A stretch of DNA of 64,000 nucleotides from Runella sp. MFBS21 (GCF_029433105.1 NZ_JARNTW010000006.1:124001-188000); one strand, 5' to 3'. Positions 1-9,774 are shown, counted from the stretch's first letter. Made by a program: numbers and translations. The notes: generated from the letters alone by a model not told the origin.

Positions 1-1105
1 CATGAGTGACAATAATCGTGGAAGGTTGCTGACTTAGTGAAGTTCCTATTAGTTTTAATCCTATCAACGATAGCCCTCCTTTGTACTGAACATTTTTGCT
101 CAATCCCTTGAGATTGGCATCATTTCGATAAGAAATAAATCTAGGATAAGAGGAAGGTTGGCCTTTGGGACGGCGCTTGCTCTCATACTCAAAAGTTCCT
201 TCTAGCGGCTGGGAGAGTTTAGAAATATAATTAAGTTTGACATCTTCCGCACTTAGCTTGGGCAGAGAAGTATTAAAACCATATTTGGTAAAAGTAACAA
301 AAAGCTCTGGAGAGCCACCCGCTACTTCCCAGGTCATTTTTCCTTGTTCTCCCACCCAAATCCCTTCTTTAATTCCCAAATTACCATTGGTTTGACTCAA
401 CACTACCGAATCATTGGCAGTGACCATCACAAGGTTTACATTCTTAAATTCAATCACAGCCCCCGTCACTGTAGGAAGAGGCTTTTTTTCATAGGCGGTA
501 GCACTAAGCAAGCCTGTCGAATCGGCTACTACATCTCCCCACCCATCATTGGTAGTAGCTGGTTTGGTGTTGGGAGTAGTGGTAGAAGTAGGAGTCTGGT
601 TATTGATAAATTTAAAACTAAAAGTACCTTCTAAAGCAAAAAGCTTGTTGAAATTGGAATGATAGAGCGTTCTATTTTCAAACACTCCTCTGGCTGTTTC
701 AAAAAACTTCTGCGAGCTTTTGGGGTCATAGGTCTCGACCACCTGCGATGCTACCGCCAAATACCCCTCTACTTCGTTAGGACTAGCCAAGGAGCCGTTA
801 AAAGCCGAATAAAGCCCGCTGAATAGTTGTTCAAAATGCGGTGTGGAAGGTTTATATCCTTTGGCTACCATACGCCTTGTAAGAGCAACGATACTTTTTT
901 GGTGATTTTGAGTCAAACGAGTATCAAGCCACAAAGTCTCTAAGTTTTTGGCGGATTTGAGATAAGCCGGATTTCCGCTCATAGCCATCATTTTTTGAAC
1001 ATCTGCTATAAACTGCGCGGGCTCTTCAGATAGCTTGATTACTTGGGAATAGCTTTTCAGTCCTGTCAAGTACAACAACAATATCAAAAAATGGAACCTT
1101 TTCAT
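1..1105 (-). CDS. Secreted protein of unknown function, 3' end cut by the window edge
   Basis: An open frame runs without a stop from the ATG at 1105 to base 1, giving the first 368 codons of a longer protein. The N-terminus (MKRFHFLILLLYLTGLKSYSQ) reads as a signal peptide with cleavage near residue 21. The next ~130 residues are helical and rich in Lys and Gln; after a Thr/Pro linker around residues 185-200 the chain becomes beta-rich. I recognise no family; large exported proteins of this look are common in Cytophagales. The 154-bp gap to the divergent DUF2851 gene should hold both promoters. The reading frame is certain, the function unknown. Confidence 0.8.
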   Translation of the reverse strand, partial: MKRFHFLILLLYLTGLKSYSQVIKLSEEPAQFIADVQKMMAMSGNPAYLKSAKNLETLWLDTRLTQNHQKSIVALTRRMVAKGYKPSTPHFEQLFSGLYSAFNGSLASPNEVEGYLAVASQVVETYDPKSSQKFFETARGVFENRTLYHSNFNKLFALEGTFSFKFINNQTPTSTTTPNTKPATTNDGWGDVVADSTGLLSATAYEKKPLPTVTGAVIEFKNVNLVMVTANDSVVLSQTNGNLGIKEGIWVGEQGKMTWEVAGGSPELFVTFTKYGFNTSLPKLSAEDVKLNYISKLSQPLEGTFEYESKRRPKGQPSSYPRFISYRNDANLKGLSKNVQYKGGLSLIGLKLIGTSLSQQPSTIIVTH

Positions 1106-1259
1106 ACACAACCTTTTATAAATCCACATGAAGGGTAAAATTCTATCAATCTTTTCAACGAAGATATGCTCACATCTAAGCTTACGTAGTGACATTATAT
1201 AACGATCAAAGTACTTATTTTAACTCAATTTAACCCATTTTTATTTTGAACCCAAACCT

Positions 1260-2540
1260 ATGTCGGAAGATTTCTTGTACTTCTTATGGCAATTTCAGTA
1301 CTTTGACAAAACCAACCTTGCCACTGTCGCCAACGAATCGCTCCAAGTACTTGCTACCGGAATGCGTAACACCAATGCTGGCCCCGATTTTTTGAATGGG
1401 CGTGTCGTCATTGCGGGCATCGAATGGGCGGGCAATATCGAAATGCACCTACGTAGTTCGGATTGGCTTCGGCATAATCATCATCAAGACCCTTTCTACG
1501 ACAGTGTCATTTTGCATGTAGTATGGGAAAACGACTCCCCTATTCTTCGCCCTGACGGTACTCCCATTCCTACTTTGGCCCTTAAACCTCTCACCTCTAT
1601 ATTGCTTTTGCAAAACTATCACACACTGCTCGAAAGTCAAGAAATTATCCCGTGTGCAGGGCAGTTTGAGAGTGTGTCAGACCTTCAGAAACGCTCTATG
1701 CTCGACCGCGTCATGATGCAGCGTCTCCAGAGAAAAGCTTCTGTAGTGCATGAGATGTTGGAGAGAAACAAACAAGATTGGGAAGAAACAGCATATCAAC
1801 TTCTTGCCCAAAATTTTGGTTTTAAAATCAATACAGAGCCGATGCTACGTTTGGCACAAGGGCTTCCGTTGAAAATATTACAGAAGCATCGTGATAATCT
1901 ATTGCAAATCGAAGCATTGGTATTTGGGCAAGCGGGATTGATTCCAAGGGAAAGCGACGATAATCATATTCTTTTAATGCAAAAAGAACATTTGTTTTTG
2001 AGTAAAAAATATACCCTTTCTACTACCCGTCTATTGCCTCATGAGTGGAAGTTTTTGCGTTTGCGCCCCACCAATTTTCCTACTATTCGCTTGGCCCAAT
2101 TGAGTGCGCTTATTCAACAACATACGAGTTTTTTTTCTATGTTTATCCACATTGATAGCCTAGAATTGTTAATAAAATCCCTCCACGTTACGCAGTCTGA
2201 TTATTGGCAAACCCACTATCAGTTTCACAAACAATCCGCTCAGTCTATTCCACCTTTGGGCAAAACTTCCATCCAAAATATCATCATCAATACAGCGATT
2301 CCGCTTTTGGTGGCTTATTCGGAAGCCAAAAACAATCGAATTTTTTTGGATAAAGCATTAGAATGGCTAGAAAAACTTCCAGGTGAACAAAACCACATCA
2401 CCCAGCTCTGGAAAACACTGCAATTAAGACAAGAAAACGCTTTTGACTCCCAAGCGGCCATTGAACTTTACAATAATTTTTGCCAACAAAAAAAATGTCT
2501 GCAATGTAGTATTGGGACTTCGCTTTTGAGAGGTCGTTGA
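1260..2540 (+). CDS. DUF2851 family protein
   Basis: The 426-residue product matches what I know of DUF2851, a Bacteroidota family without an established function. Diagnostic stretches are LYFLWQFQYFD near residues 6-16, NAGPDFLNGRV (39-49) and a conserved block with E61-x-H63, W69 and H72/H74/H75/D77 followed by ILHVVWE. The GPD...E-x-H arrangement in a beta-rich N-terminal domain loosely recalls metal-dependent nucleases, but that is inference. A C-terminal CxxC (KCLQCSIG) could bind metal. No signal peptide is visible, so it should be cytoplasmic. It stands alone, divergent from the truncated gene and 90 bp before the peptidase. Confidence 0.85.
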   Translation: MSEDFLYFLWQFQYFDKTNLATVANESLQVLATGMRNTNAGPDFLNGRVVIAGIEWAGNIEMHLRSSDWLRHNHHQDPFYDSVILHVVWENDSPILRPDGTPIPTLALKPLTSILLLQNYHTLLESQEIIPCAGQFESVSDLQKRSMLDRVMMQRLQRKASVVHEMLERNKQDWEETAYQLLAQNFGFKINTEPMLRLAQGLPLKILQKHRDNLLQIEALVFGQAGLIPRESDDNHILLMQKEHLFLSKKYTLSTTRLLPHEWKFLRLRPTNFPTIRLAQLSALIQQHTSFFSMFIHIDSLELLIKSLHVTQSDYWQTHYQFHKQSAQSIPPLGKTSIQNIIINTAIPLLVAYSEAKNNRIFLDKALEWLEKLPGEQNHITQLWKTLQLRQENAFDSQAAIELYNNFCQQKKCLQCSIGTSLLRGR

Positions 2541-2630
2541 CCATTTGATAAATACTTTAATCAAAGGGGAAACAACCCAATCAGTTTTTTTGTACTTTTA
2601 TAAGCTGATTTACCTCCTCCAACACCTTGT

Positions 2631-4100
2631 ATGAAGCGTCAATTTTTACTTACTAGTTTTGTCAGTCTCACTTTTGTTTCTTTTCTCAGTTTTCGGAGCG
2701 ACAACGAGTTTGTAGGTGTTTTTCAAAAACTTAATGAAGAAGTCCTGAAAAATAGTCGTGCCTACGAAACCCTTCAAGAGGCAACCTCAACGATTGGGCA
2801 TCGGCTTACAGGCAGTACAAATGGCGCAAAGGCAGAGCAATATGCCTTCAATCTTCTCAAAAAATACGGTTATTTAGATGTAAAATACCAACCTTTTGAG
2901 GTAGAATCGTGGATGCGAGATACCGTAACGCTCGAAATCGTCCCTAACAAAAGTGACAACTTTCGGACTGTATCGGTGGTGGCTTTAGCACATTCACCCG
3001 TCGAAGCTCGAGTCAATGGCCCTATCGTAGACGTAGGCAATGGATTAGAAGAAGATTTTGAAGCGCTAAAAGATGAAATCAGAGGTAAAATTGTATTGGC
3101 CAACATTGGCTTAGTAAACGGAAAAACAGGGCAAAAAAACCTTCACCGTTCCGAAAAAACCGCCTTGGCGATCAAATATGGCGCTACGGCTATTATCACC
3201 GTCAATCAAATTCCAGGCAATATTCTTCTTACGGGTACCGCTTCCGTAACAGGCTCGTTGATTTCGATTCCAGCCGTCAATATTTCTAAAGAAAGTGGCG
3301 AAGAAATCAGAAGTTGGATTAAAGTAGATACCGATTTGCACGCTATCGTGGATATGCGCAATGTCAGTCGCAAAATCAAAGCACGAAATGTAGTGGCTAC
3401 TATCCCTGGAAAATCGCCCGAAAAAATCATCATAGGAGGTCATCTTGATTCATGGGATTTGGCTACGGGTGCCACCGACAACGGCCTCGGTTCTTTTACT
3501 ATCCTAGATATTGCGAGGGCTTTTAAAGCGCTCAAAATAAAGCCCAAACGCACCATAGATTTTGTACTTTTTATGGGTGAAGAGCAAGGATTGTTGGGTT
3601 CAAAACAAAACGTAAAAGAACTCGTAAAATCCAAACAGCTCGACAATGTCAAGTTTATGATGAATCTCGACATGACCAATAGTGTACACGGAATGAGCGT
3701 AGGTGGTCGCGACGAATTGATACCTTTTTTTGAAGTAATAGGCCAACAAATCAAGAAAGTAGATGACTCTTTTGCCAATACGGTAGTAAGCAGAGCAGGC
3801 CTCCACTCAGACCATCAGCCTTTTATGCTTGAAGGTATTCCGACGGGCGCACCGGCAAGTCGTTTAGGGGCAGAAGTTTTTGGGTGCTATCATGCCAATT
3901 GTGACAACTTCAATCTAATAAAACGCAACGAAATGCTCGATGGCGTTCGGTTTACGGCGATGTACTTATATGCTTTGGCCAATGCCAATGATTTACCCGC
4001 AAAAAAACTCGACAGTAACAAAACCCGCGATTTATTGATTGCGCAAGGCTTGAAAAAAGAATTGGTATTGGGTAAAGATTGGAAATGGGAGGAGTTCTAA
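2631..4100 (+). CDS. M28 family zinc peptidase (carboxypeptidase Q-like)
   Basis: A 489-residue exported metallopeptidase. An N-terminal hydrophobic segment (residues 4-20) serves as signal. A protease-associated-like insert (about residues 120-240) precedes the catalytic domain. The expected di-zinc ligands are in place: H271-x-D273 region, D283 in ATDNG, the catalytic pair E317-E318 in MGEEQG, D347 in NLDMT and H421 in CYHANCDN. Length and layout fit the plasma glutamate carboxypeptidase (PGCP) branch, which releases amino acids from small peptides outside the cytoplasm. It is followed after 6 bp by a convergent DUF1801 gene. The family is clear; the exact substrate is not. Confidence 0.93.
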   Translation: MKRQFLLTSFVSLTFVSFLSFRSDNEFVGVFQKLNEEVLKNSRAYETLQEATSTIGHRLTGSTNGAKAEQYAFNLLKKYGYLDVKYQPFEVESWMRDTVTLEIVPNKSDNFRTVSVVALAHSPVEARVNGPIVDVGNGLEEDFEALKDEIRGKIVLANIGLVNGKTGQKNLHRSEKTALAIKYGATAIITVNQIPGNILLTGTASVTGSLISIPAVNISKESGEEIRSWIKVDTDLHAIVDMRNVSRKIKARNVVATIPGKSPEKIIIGGHLDSWDLATGATDNGLGSFTILDIARAFKALKIKPKRTIDFVLFMGEEQGLLGSKQNVKELVKSKQLDNVKFMMNLDMTNSVHGMSVGGRDELIPFFEVIGQQIKKVDDSFANTVVSRAGLHSDHQPFMLEGIPTGAPASRLGAEVFGCYHANCDNFNLIKRNEMLDGVRFTAMYLYALANANDLPAKKLDSNKTRDLLIAQGLKKELVLGKDWKWEEF

Positions 4101-4106
4101 AGGTTC

Positions 4107-4526
4107 TTATTTTTTCTGTCTTTTTTCAAAAATAATTTTGGCAAAAGTCTTATCGGGGCGTGTTTCGTTGATTAAAATCGCCTCTTGTACTATTTCCAAA
4201 AAAGATTCTTCTATCTCTTTGAATTCTTGAAGATTACGAACCGTAATTCCTCTAATCAATTTGCGTCCCTTGGCTTCCAAAAGCCCTTGCTCATTGGAAA
4301 GTAAAAACCCTTTCACAAACCCAATCTCGACTCCTTTGGTTTTGTGGATTTTTCCAAAATAGCATACATAATCTAAGCACATGAAGAAAAGTGTATTGCT
4401 ATACATAAACTTTTCGTGCATTTTGGGATGCGCTACCAACATCAATTGACGGATATACTGAAGCACCTGACGGATTTCGGGGGTCTGATGCGCCAAAAAA
4501 TCATCTGCATCTTCATATTGTGTCAT
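4107..4526 (-). CDS. DUF1801 domain protein (YdhG-like)
   Basis: A small cytoplasmic protein of 139 residues. The opening (DFLAHQTPEIRQVLQYIRQLM) and the middle (EKFMYSNTLFFM...YVCYFGKIHKTKGVEIGF) are typical of DUF1801, an alpha/beta fold of unknown biochemical role often encoded as a single gene. It is complete and convergent with the M28 peptidase, and lies 41 bp after the glycosyltransferase gene on the same strand, so the two could be cotranscribed. Confidence 0.85.
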   Translation of the reverse strand: MTQYEDADDFLAHQTPEIRQVLQYIRQLMLVAHPKMHEKFMYSNTLFFMCLDYVCYFGKIHKTKGVEIGFVKGFLLSNEQGLLEAKGRKLIRGITVRNLQEFKEIEESFLEIVQEAILINETRPDKTFAKIIFEKRQKK

Positions 4527-4567
4527 AAATCGCGGCAGTTAGGGGGTTTAGGTAAGTCGAATGACTC

Positions 4568-5440
4568 TTATATAATTTTATAATTACGATATTCTCCTAC
4601 ATACCAGCCTGTATATTTTTCCATCCAGAGCTTAAATCGATATTTGAAGCTCAGATTTTTGTGACTAATGTCATGAGTAAATGCCCAATTTTGACGGCGA
4701 ATACGCGCTTGCATCACCTGTGGATGTGTGCCGGTAAATTTATCCAAAGAGTCAATTTGGGAATAATCAAAACCTTTAGCTGAGACTTTTATGTGCTTTT
4801 CGGCCTCATCTTCGTGCCAAAACTGATGCACATGAAGATGCTTTTGTTGCATTATGCGCGGGTCTTTTACCCATCCATAGTGATAGATACTGGCATCAAT
4901 AGGCTTCACTCTTAATTTTTGATTTACATCTTTACGAAACCCCTGTGCATCCCGATAAGAGTATATATTTTTATTGTTTTTGACGACTCTAATCTCCTTT
5001 CGGTACCACTTTGGCGAATCGCCGATGTAGTCATATGAACCATAAAAGTGAATATAATTAAACAACAAACCGTCTACCGAAGCATCGTCTTTCCACTTCT
5101 GCATGGCTTCTTTAATGATTGGCAAATCTTTTTCGTGTACTACTTCATCGCCTTGTATATAAAAACCCCAATCGCTGTGCGCCGCAATTGCCTGAAAAGC
5201 CTTGTCGGTTTCTTTAGCGTATACCACTCCTCCTTTTCGCAGGCTTTCGTCCCAGATGGTTTCGATGATGCGGATTTTTTGGGCATCAATTTCCTGAATC
5301 AAACGAAGTGTTTCATCTTCGCCTTTGCCTACTGCCACCACAAATTCATCACAAATCGGCAAAATAGATGTAATAGCCTCGACAATAGGATAATCAAACT
5401 TGACGGCGTTTCGAATAAACGTAAATCCTGTAACGTGCAT
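4568..5440 (-). CDS. GT2-like glycosyltransferase
   Basis: A 290-residue GT-A type protein with an N-terminal Rossmann-like half (VTGFTFIRNAVKFDYP, then a DEFVVAVGKGED motif) and a metal-binding-like GDE at residues 97-99 in the place of the usual DxD. No membrane segment is seen, so it is a soluble or peripheral enzyme, presumably adding a sugar to a surface glycan. The C-terminal part is rich in aromatic and His residues (HVHQFWHE), as in a small Bacteroidota glycosyltransferase group often encoded outside polysaccharide clusters. Donor and acceptor cannot be read from the sequence. Confidence 0.8.
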   Translation of the reverse strand: MHVTGFTFIRNAVKFDYPIVEAITSILPICDEFVVAVGKGEDETLRLIQEIDAQKIRIIETIWDESLRKGGVVYAKETDKAFQAIAAHSDWGFYIQGDEVVHEKDLPIIKEAMQKWKDDASVDGLLFNYIHFYGSYDYIGDSPKWYRKEIRVVKNNKNIYSYRDAQGFRKDVNQKLRVKPIDASIYHYGWVKDPRIMQQKHLHVHQFWHEDEAEKHIKVSAKGFDYSQIDSLDKFTGTHPQVMQARIRRQNWAFTHDISHKNLSFKYRFKLWMEKYTGWYVGEYRNYKII

Positions 5441-5642
5441 AATTTCTTGACAATGTTGAGAATAGCTGCAAGTAAAAAAGGAAATATATAATTTCTCTCA
5501 CACAGCCAACAAAGGTAACGCCTTTCTTCCGCTTTATGGCTTTTTTTGTCCGTTTCAAAAACCTTCACTTTGACTTTCGTCATTGGTAGAGTTGTTTTGG
5601 GCTATCATCTTAACGCTACCAAAATATAGCACTCACCTGTTG

Positions 5643-6971
5643 ATGAAAAAGATAGCTCTTCTTTCCTTAATTGTGCTCTTAGGAAGCCGACCCGTTTTAA
5701 GCCAATCAGTTCTTAAAGACGTCAATGAGGCTATCCTGCTGGCACAAAAAAACAATAAAGATATTCTGATTTCACGCCAGAATGCTCAAGTGCAGCAATG
5801 GAATGTTGCCCTTGCCAAAGGCTCCCGCTTGCCCCAAGTGAAATTTACGACGGCCTTTGATTACAATTTTGTATTACCGACCCAACTGATTCCTGCACAG
5901 TTTTTTGGCGGCAAAGAAGGAGAGTTTCGCAGTATTCAATTTGGGGTTCCTTATAATCTCACGGCGGGTATAGAAAGCTCGATTCCCATTTGGAATGCTC
6001 CCCTCCGACAAGACGTAGAAATCGCTAAAGTGAATCAAAAAATCGGTACACTCCAGACCCTTGTTTTGCAAGACGACATCAGTACCCAAACCGCGAGGGT
6101 TTATTTTGCTACGGTGTTTACCAAGATGTACATTGATATTTCTCGCCAAAACCTCGCCAACAACGATAGCATCACGAACATTGCTGCCGAGCGTAAACAA
6201 AAAGGGCTCATAGACCAACTCGAATACAATCGCGTACGGGCGACTCAATTGGCTATTGAAGATGCGCTCCATCAGAACGAAATGGCATATCAGAAGAATC
6301 TAAACCAATTGCGGCTCCTCGTTGGCGACTCTACCGCCCTCGTTGAAGGAATTCCTTTTACTCTTGCTTTAGTCAAACAAATGCTGCCCTCGATCTCTTT
6401 TAAAACTGACGAGCCAAGTACCGCTGCGCCCCGTCTTCAACTACGAGCAGAGCAATTTTTGCTAGCCAAAGAAACCCTCAAAAAAGAGCAGAAACAGAAA
6501 CTACCTTTGCTCTCGGGCTATGCTCGATACTCTGAACAAGCCCAACGCAATCAACTTAATTTTCTAAATTTCAACGAAAAATGGTTTGGAATTGGCGTGG
6601 CAGGTCTACGTTTTGAAGTCCCAATTTATAGCGGGCGTCTTCGTCAAAATAGTATTCAACGCGCCAAAGTTAATGTCGAAATTGCCCAGATGCAGCTCAA
6701 CAACGAAAGCCTCAAATACCAAACCGAAACCCGGGATTTGAGAATCACCTATGGGCAACTCCTACGCTCGCTTCAGGCCAATGAAGAAACCTATCAATTG
6801 AATGAAGAAAACATGAGATTGGTACTTATCAAATACAAAAGCGGAGTGCTTAGTTATGACCAATACCTGAATGTTTTTAATGAAGTACTCAACGCCCAAA
6901 ACAAATACCTACGCACCTTAGCCGACTTGATGATTAATGGCAAGTTATTAGAAATCCGAAACGCATATTAA
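5643..6971 (+). CDS. TolC family outer-membrane efflux protein
   Basis: I place the start at 5643 and not at the upstream in-frame ATG (5583), because MKKIALLSLIVLLGSRPVLS is a clean signal peptide. The mature ~420-residue protein carries the long Ala/Gln/Asn-rich helical repeats of TolC channels (LAQKNNKDILISRQNAQVQQ near the N-terminus, and a second half with EVPIYSGRLRQ followed by a coiled region). It should form the trimeric outer-membrane duct of the efflux pump encoded by the next four genes. The stop is followed 27 bp later by the start of the membrane-fusion gene, so this is the first gene of an operon. Confidence 0.92.
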   Translation: MKKIALLSLIVLLGSRPVLSQSVLKDVNEAILLAQKNNKDILISRQNAQVQQWNVALAKGSRLPQVKFTTAFDYNFVLPTQLIPAQFFGGKEGEFRSIQFGVPYNLTAGIESSIPIWNAPLRQDVEIAKVNQKIGTLQTLVLQDDISTQTARVYFATVFTKMYIDISRQNLANNDSITNIAAERKQKGLIDQLEYNRVRATQLAIEDALHQNEMAYQKNLNQLRLLVGDSTALVEGIPFTLALVKQMLPSISFKTDEPSTAAPRLQLRAEQFLLAKETLKKEQKQKLPLLSGYARYSEQAQRNQLNFLNFNEKWFGIGVAGLRFEVPIYSGRLRQNSIQRAKVNVEIAQMQLNNESLKYQTETRDLRITYGQLLRSLQANEETYQLNEENMRLVLIKYKSGVLSYDQYLNVFNEVLNAQNKYLRTLADLMINGKLLEIRNAY

Positions 6972-6998
6972 CATTTGACCTCTGACTTAGATATACAA

Positions 6999-8126
6999 AT
7001 GAAAAAAATAGCCTTTTATTATTTCCATAAAGTTTATGTAGCTACGGCCATTGGAGGACTTTTGATTTATTTGGGCAATAGTTGTAAGTCTAAAGACGAA
7101 ACGACCTCGCCCGTTTACAAAAACCTCACCGAAGCTGTATATGCCTCTGGCAACGTTTTTCCAAAAAACGAATATAAAGTAGTAGCCAACGCCGACGGCT
7201 ATCTCCAACAGCAGTTGGTCAATGAAGGCGACGTAGTGAGTCGCAATCAACTTATGTTTGGTTTAGAGAGTCTCTCACAAGATGCTCGTTCGGAAGCAGC
7301 CGCCAATATTTATCGCCAAGCCGAAGCTAATTATGCCGACAATTCGCCGATTTTGGCCGAACTAGAAGTAGCCTTACGTAATGCCCGCACCAAACTCCAA
7401 AACGACTCTATCAACTACGCCCGATTCAAAGATTTGCTTGCCCAAAATGCGACGTCTAAGGCTGAATTTGAGAGGGCAGAGTTGACCTATACTACTTCCA
7501 AAAATGACGTAGCTGCCCGACAAAAAGCCCTCGCCCGTACCAAAAATCAGCTGTATGTAGATTTACAAAACTCTCGTTCCAATTTTCGAGTCAACACACG
7601 CGAAGGCGACAATTATCGAATCAAAAGCATTGAAGCAGCCCGAGTTTATGAAATTTATAAAAAGGTAGGGGAGCTAGTACGCCGTGGAGAAGCAGTGGCA
7701 TTGTTGGGAAACCCCCATGATGTGTATTTGCAATTGGCCGTTGACGAAACCGATTTTTCTAAACTCAAAGTAGACCAAGAAGTATTGATTAAAATGGATG
7801 CTTATGGCGACAAAGTCTTTAAAGCCAAAGTGACTAAGATTTATCCCAAACTCAATAAAATAGACCAATCTTTCCGCGTAGATGCTGAGTTTGTAGGAGA
7901 AAGCCCCGCCGCTTATTACGGTCTAACGGTCGAAGCCAACATCATTATTTCCCAAAACTCCAAAGCCCTCACCATTCCCAAAGAATATTTGATAGGTATG
8001 GATAGTGTATGGGTGGTGGAAGCCAAAGAGAAAAAGAAAATAAAAATTGTGAAAGGTGCCGAAAACTTTGACTTGATAGAAGTCAAAGCCGGCCTCAATG
8101 AAAAAAGTGTTTTGGTCAAAGAATAA
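6999..8126 (+). CDS. HlyD/MacA-type periplasmic adaptor of efflux pump
   Basis: A membrane-fusion protein of 375 residues. The ATG at 6999 puts the hydrophobic segment at the very N-terminus; the in-frame ATG at 6975 would add eight residues. That segment ends in LGNSC, a loose lipobox, so the protein may be a lipoprotein. The biotinyl-like half-motif VVANADGYLQQQLVNEGDVV, a helical hairpin rich in Ala/Glu/Arg (residues ~85-180) and a beta-barrel part follow in the usual order. It should bridge TolC and the MacB-like permease. It belongs to the efflux operon and is separated by 14 bp from the next small gene. Confidence 0.9.
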   Translation: MKKIAFYYFHKVYVATAIGGLLIYLGNSCKSKDETTSPVYKNLTEAVYASGNVFPKNEYKVVANADGYLQQQLVNEGDVVSRNQLMFGLESLSQDARSEAAANIYRQAEANYADNSPILAELEVALRNARTKLQNDSINYARFKDLLAQNATSKAEFERAELTYTTSKNDVAARQKALARTKNQLYVDLQNSRSNFRVNTREGDNYRIKSIEAARVYEIYKKVGELVRRGEAVALLGNPHDVYLQLAVDETDFSKLKVDQEVLIKMDAYGDKVFKAKVTKIYPKLNKIDQSFRVDAEFVGESPAAYYGLTVEANIIISQNSKALTIPKEYLIGMDSVWVVEAKEKKKIKIVKGAENFDLIEVKAGLNEKSVLVKE

Positions 8127-8140
8127 TCCCCCTTACAGCC

Positions 8141-8491
8141 ATGCCCAACTATGCACAGATTTTTGAAGGCGATCGACCTATCACTCAGCAAGAGTTTGAA
8201 AATTGGCACAAGAAAGCCGTTTTGGAAATTATCGTCAAGCAGCCTCATTTGTCGGTAGGCTGGGCGTCGCATATTCTGAATCATTTTTTACATACCGCCG
8301 TCGTCAAAGCAGGTTTAGGGCGGCCCGATTTGCCCAAGCGCATTCATCCCACATTAGAAAATATGTCATTGACAAACTTAAAAGGCATTATTTCTTATCA
8401 TGAATACCAAGCATTGATTGAATACACTAAAAATCATCTCTATGCGCCTGTAAGAGAAGATGCTTTGTGCCAAAATATAAACATGAATTAA
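8141..8491 (+). CDS. Hypothetical 116-residue protein inside the efflux operon
   Basis: A complete small frame between the adaptor and the permease, with gaps of only 14 bp and 1 bp, so it is almost surely translated. No signal peptide or membrane segment is visible; the sequence appears mostly alpha-helical (WHKKAVLEIIVKQ, WASHILNHFLHTAVVKAGL, YHEYQALIEYTKNHL) with several His residues. I do not recognise a family. Its place suggests a cytoplasmic accessory or regulator of the pump, but this rests on context only. Confidence 0.75.
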   Translation: MPNYAQIFEGDRPITQQEFENWHKKAVLEIIVKQPHLSVGWASHILNHFLHTAVVKAGLGRPDLPKRIHPTLENMSLTNLKGIISYHEYQALIEYTKNHLYAPVREDALCQNINMN

Positions 8492-8492
8492 A

Positions 8493-9749
8493 ATGAACCT
8501 GAATCTATCATTTCAAATCGCGCAAACTCATCTTTTAGCCAAAAAACGCCAAACCCTCGTGGCCATGCTGGGGGTGACGTTCGGGATAGCGATGTTTATC
8601 GTAATGATAAGTTTCATGCAAGGTGTCAACCAATTTTTGGAAGATTCGGCATTGGATGCAAGCCCTCACGTCAGGATATACAACGAGGTAAACACCCAAC
8701 GTCCTAGTATTTTGGATGATACTTTCAAACAACAAGGCACCATCAATATTGTATACCATCAAAAACCTAAACAACAACTGGCTCGTATCAAAAATGGCCT
8801 ACAAATGGTAAGCATGATAGAACAAATGCCGGGTGTACTGGGAGTATCTCCCGAGGTAAGTTCGCAAGCTTTTTTCAACAACGGTCCCATTCAGATTTCG
8901 GGAGTAATAGCGGGTATTGATTACCCTCGCGAAAATCGCCTCTATGACCTAGACAGTCGCATCAAAACGGGCAGTTTCAAGTCGCTTTTGGCCAACCCCA
9001 ACGGTATCGTATTGGGTGCTACTCTGGCTCGTAAACTCAATGTAAGGCTAGGCGACAAAGTCAGTGTCACTACTCCGCTGGGTGGCAATATCACTTTGAG
9101 AGTAGTAGGTACATTTGGGTTTGGGATAGGTACTATCGACAACATCCGCTGCTATACCAGCATCAGCACTGTTCAAGAAATTTTGGGAAAAGACGCAAGC
9201 TATATCACCGATATTCACATCAAAATGAATGACCCTCTCCAAGCCATTAGTTTTGGCAAAAAGCTCAGTAAACAATTCAACACTTATGCAGAAGACTGGT
9301 CAACCGCCAATCAAGCTATCTTGGCTGGGGAAAAGATTCGAAATGTCATGACCTTTGTGGTATCCATGACGCTGCTAGTAGTAGCTGGATTTGGCATTTA
9401 TAACATCATGAACATGAATGTCATCAACAAACTCAAAGACATTGCCATTCTGAAAGCTACGGGATTTGGGAGCAAAGACGTCGTTGCTGTATTTTTACTA
9501 CAAGCTATTATCATTGGGTTAGCGGGTGGTTTATTAGGGCTAGGTATCGGTTTTGGTATTAGTTTACTGCTATCAATTACTCCTTTTGACACCGGCGATA
9601 TGATTAGCCTCAAAACCTTTCCAGTGATTTTTAGGGCCGAATACTACATCATGGGATTAGTGTTTGGATTGATTACTACCATTTTGGCGGGTTATTTTCC
9701 TTCACGGAAAGCTTCTAAAATTGACCCCGTTGCTATCTTAAGAGGTTAA
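8493..9749 (+). CDS. MacB/FtsX-type ABC transporter permease
   Basis: A 418-residue permease with the MacB_PCD plus FtsX layout: one membrane helix near residues 20-42 (TLVAMLGVTFGIAMFIVMISF), a periplasmic domain of about 240 residues, then three helices at the C-terminus separated by a loop with KLKDIAILKATGFGSKDV, the coupling-helix motif of this family. The last residues PSRKASKIDPVAILRG are a hallmark ending. It pairs with the ATPase 25 bp downstream and with the upstream adaptor and TolC to form a tripartite exporter of MacAB-TolC type. The exported substrate (macrolide, peptide or lipid) cannot be told. Confidence 0.93.
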   Translation: MNLNLSFQIAQTHLLAKKRQTLVAMLGVTFGIAMFIVMISFMQGVNQFLEDSALDASPHVRIYNEVNTQRPSILDDTFKQQGTINIVYHQKPKQQLARIKNGLQMVSMIEQMPGVLGVSPEVSSQAFFNNGPIQISGVIAGIDYPRENRLYDLDSRIKTGSFKSLLANPNGIVLGATLARKLNVRLGDKVSVTTPLGGNITLRVVGTFGFGIGTIDNIRCYTSISTVQEILGKDASYITDIHIKMNDPLQAISFGKKLSKQFNTYAEDWSTANQAILAGEKIRNVMTFVVSMTLLVVAGFGIYNIMNMNVINKLKDIAILKATGFGSKDVVAVFLLQAIIIGLAGGLLGLGIGFGISLLLSITPFDTGDMISLKTFPVIFRAEYYIMGLVFGLITTILAGYFPSRKASKIDPVAILRG

Positions 9750-9774
9750 GTTTTCGCATTTTATCTTTACCAAC

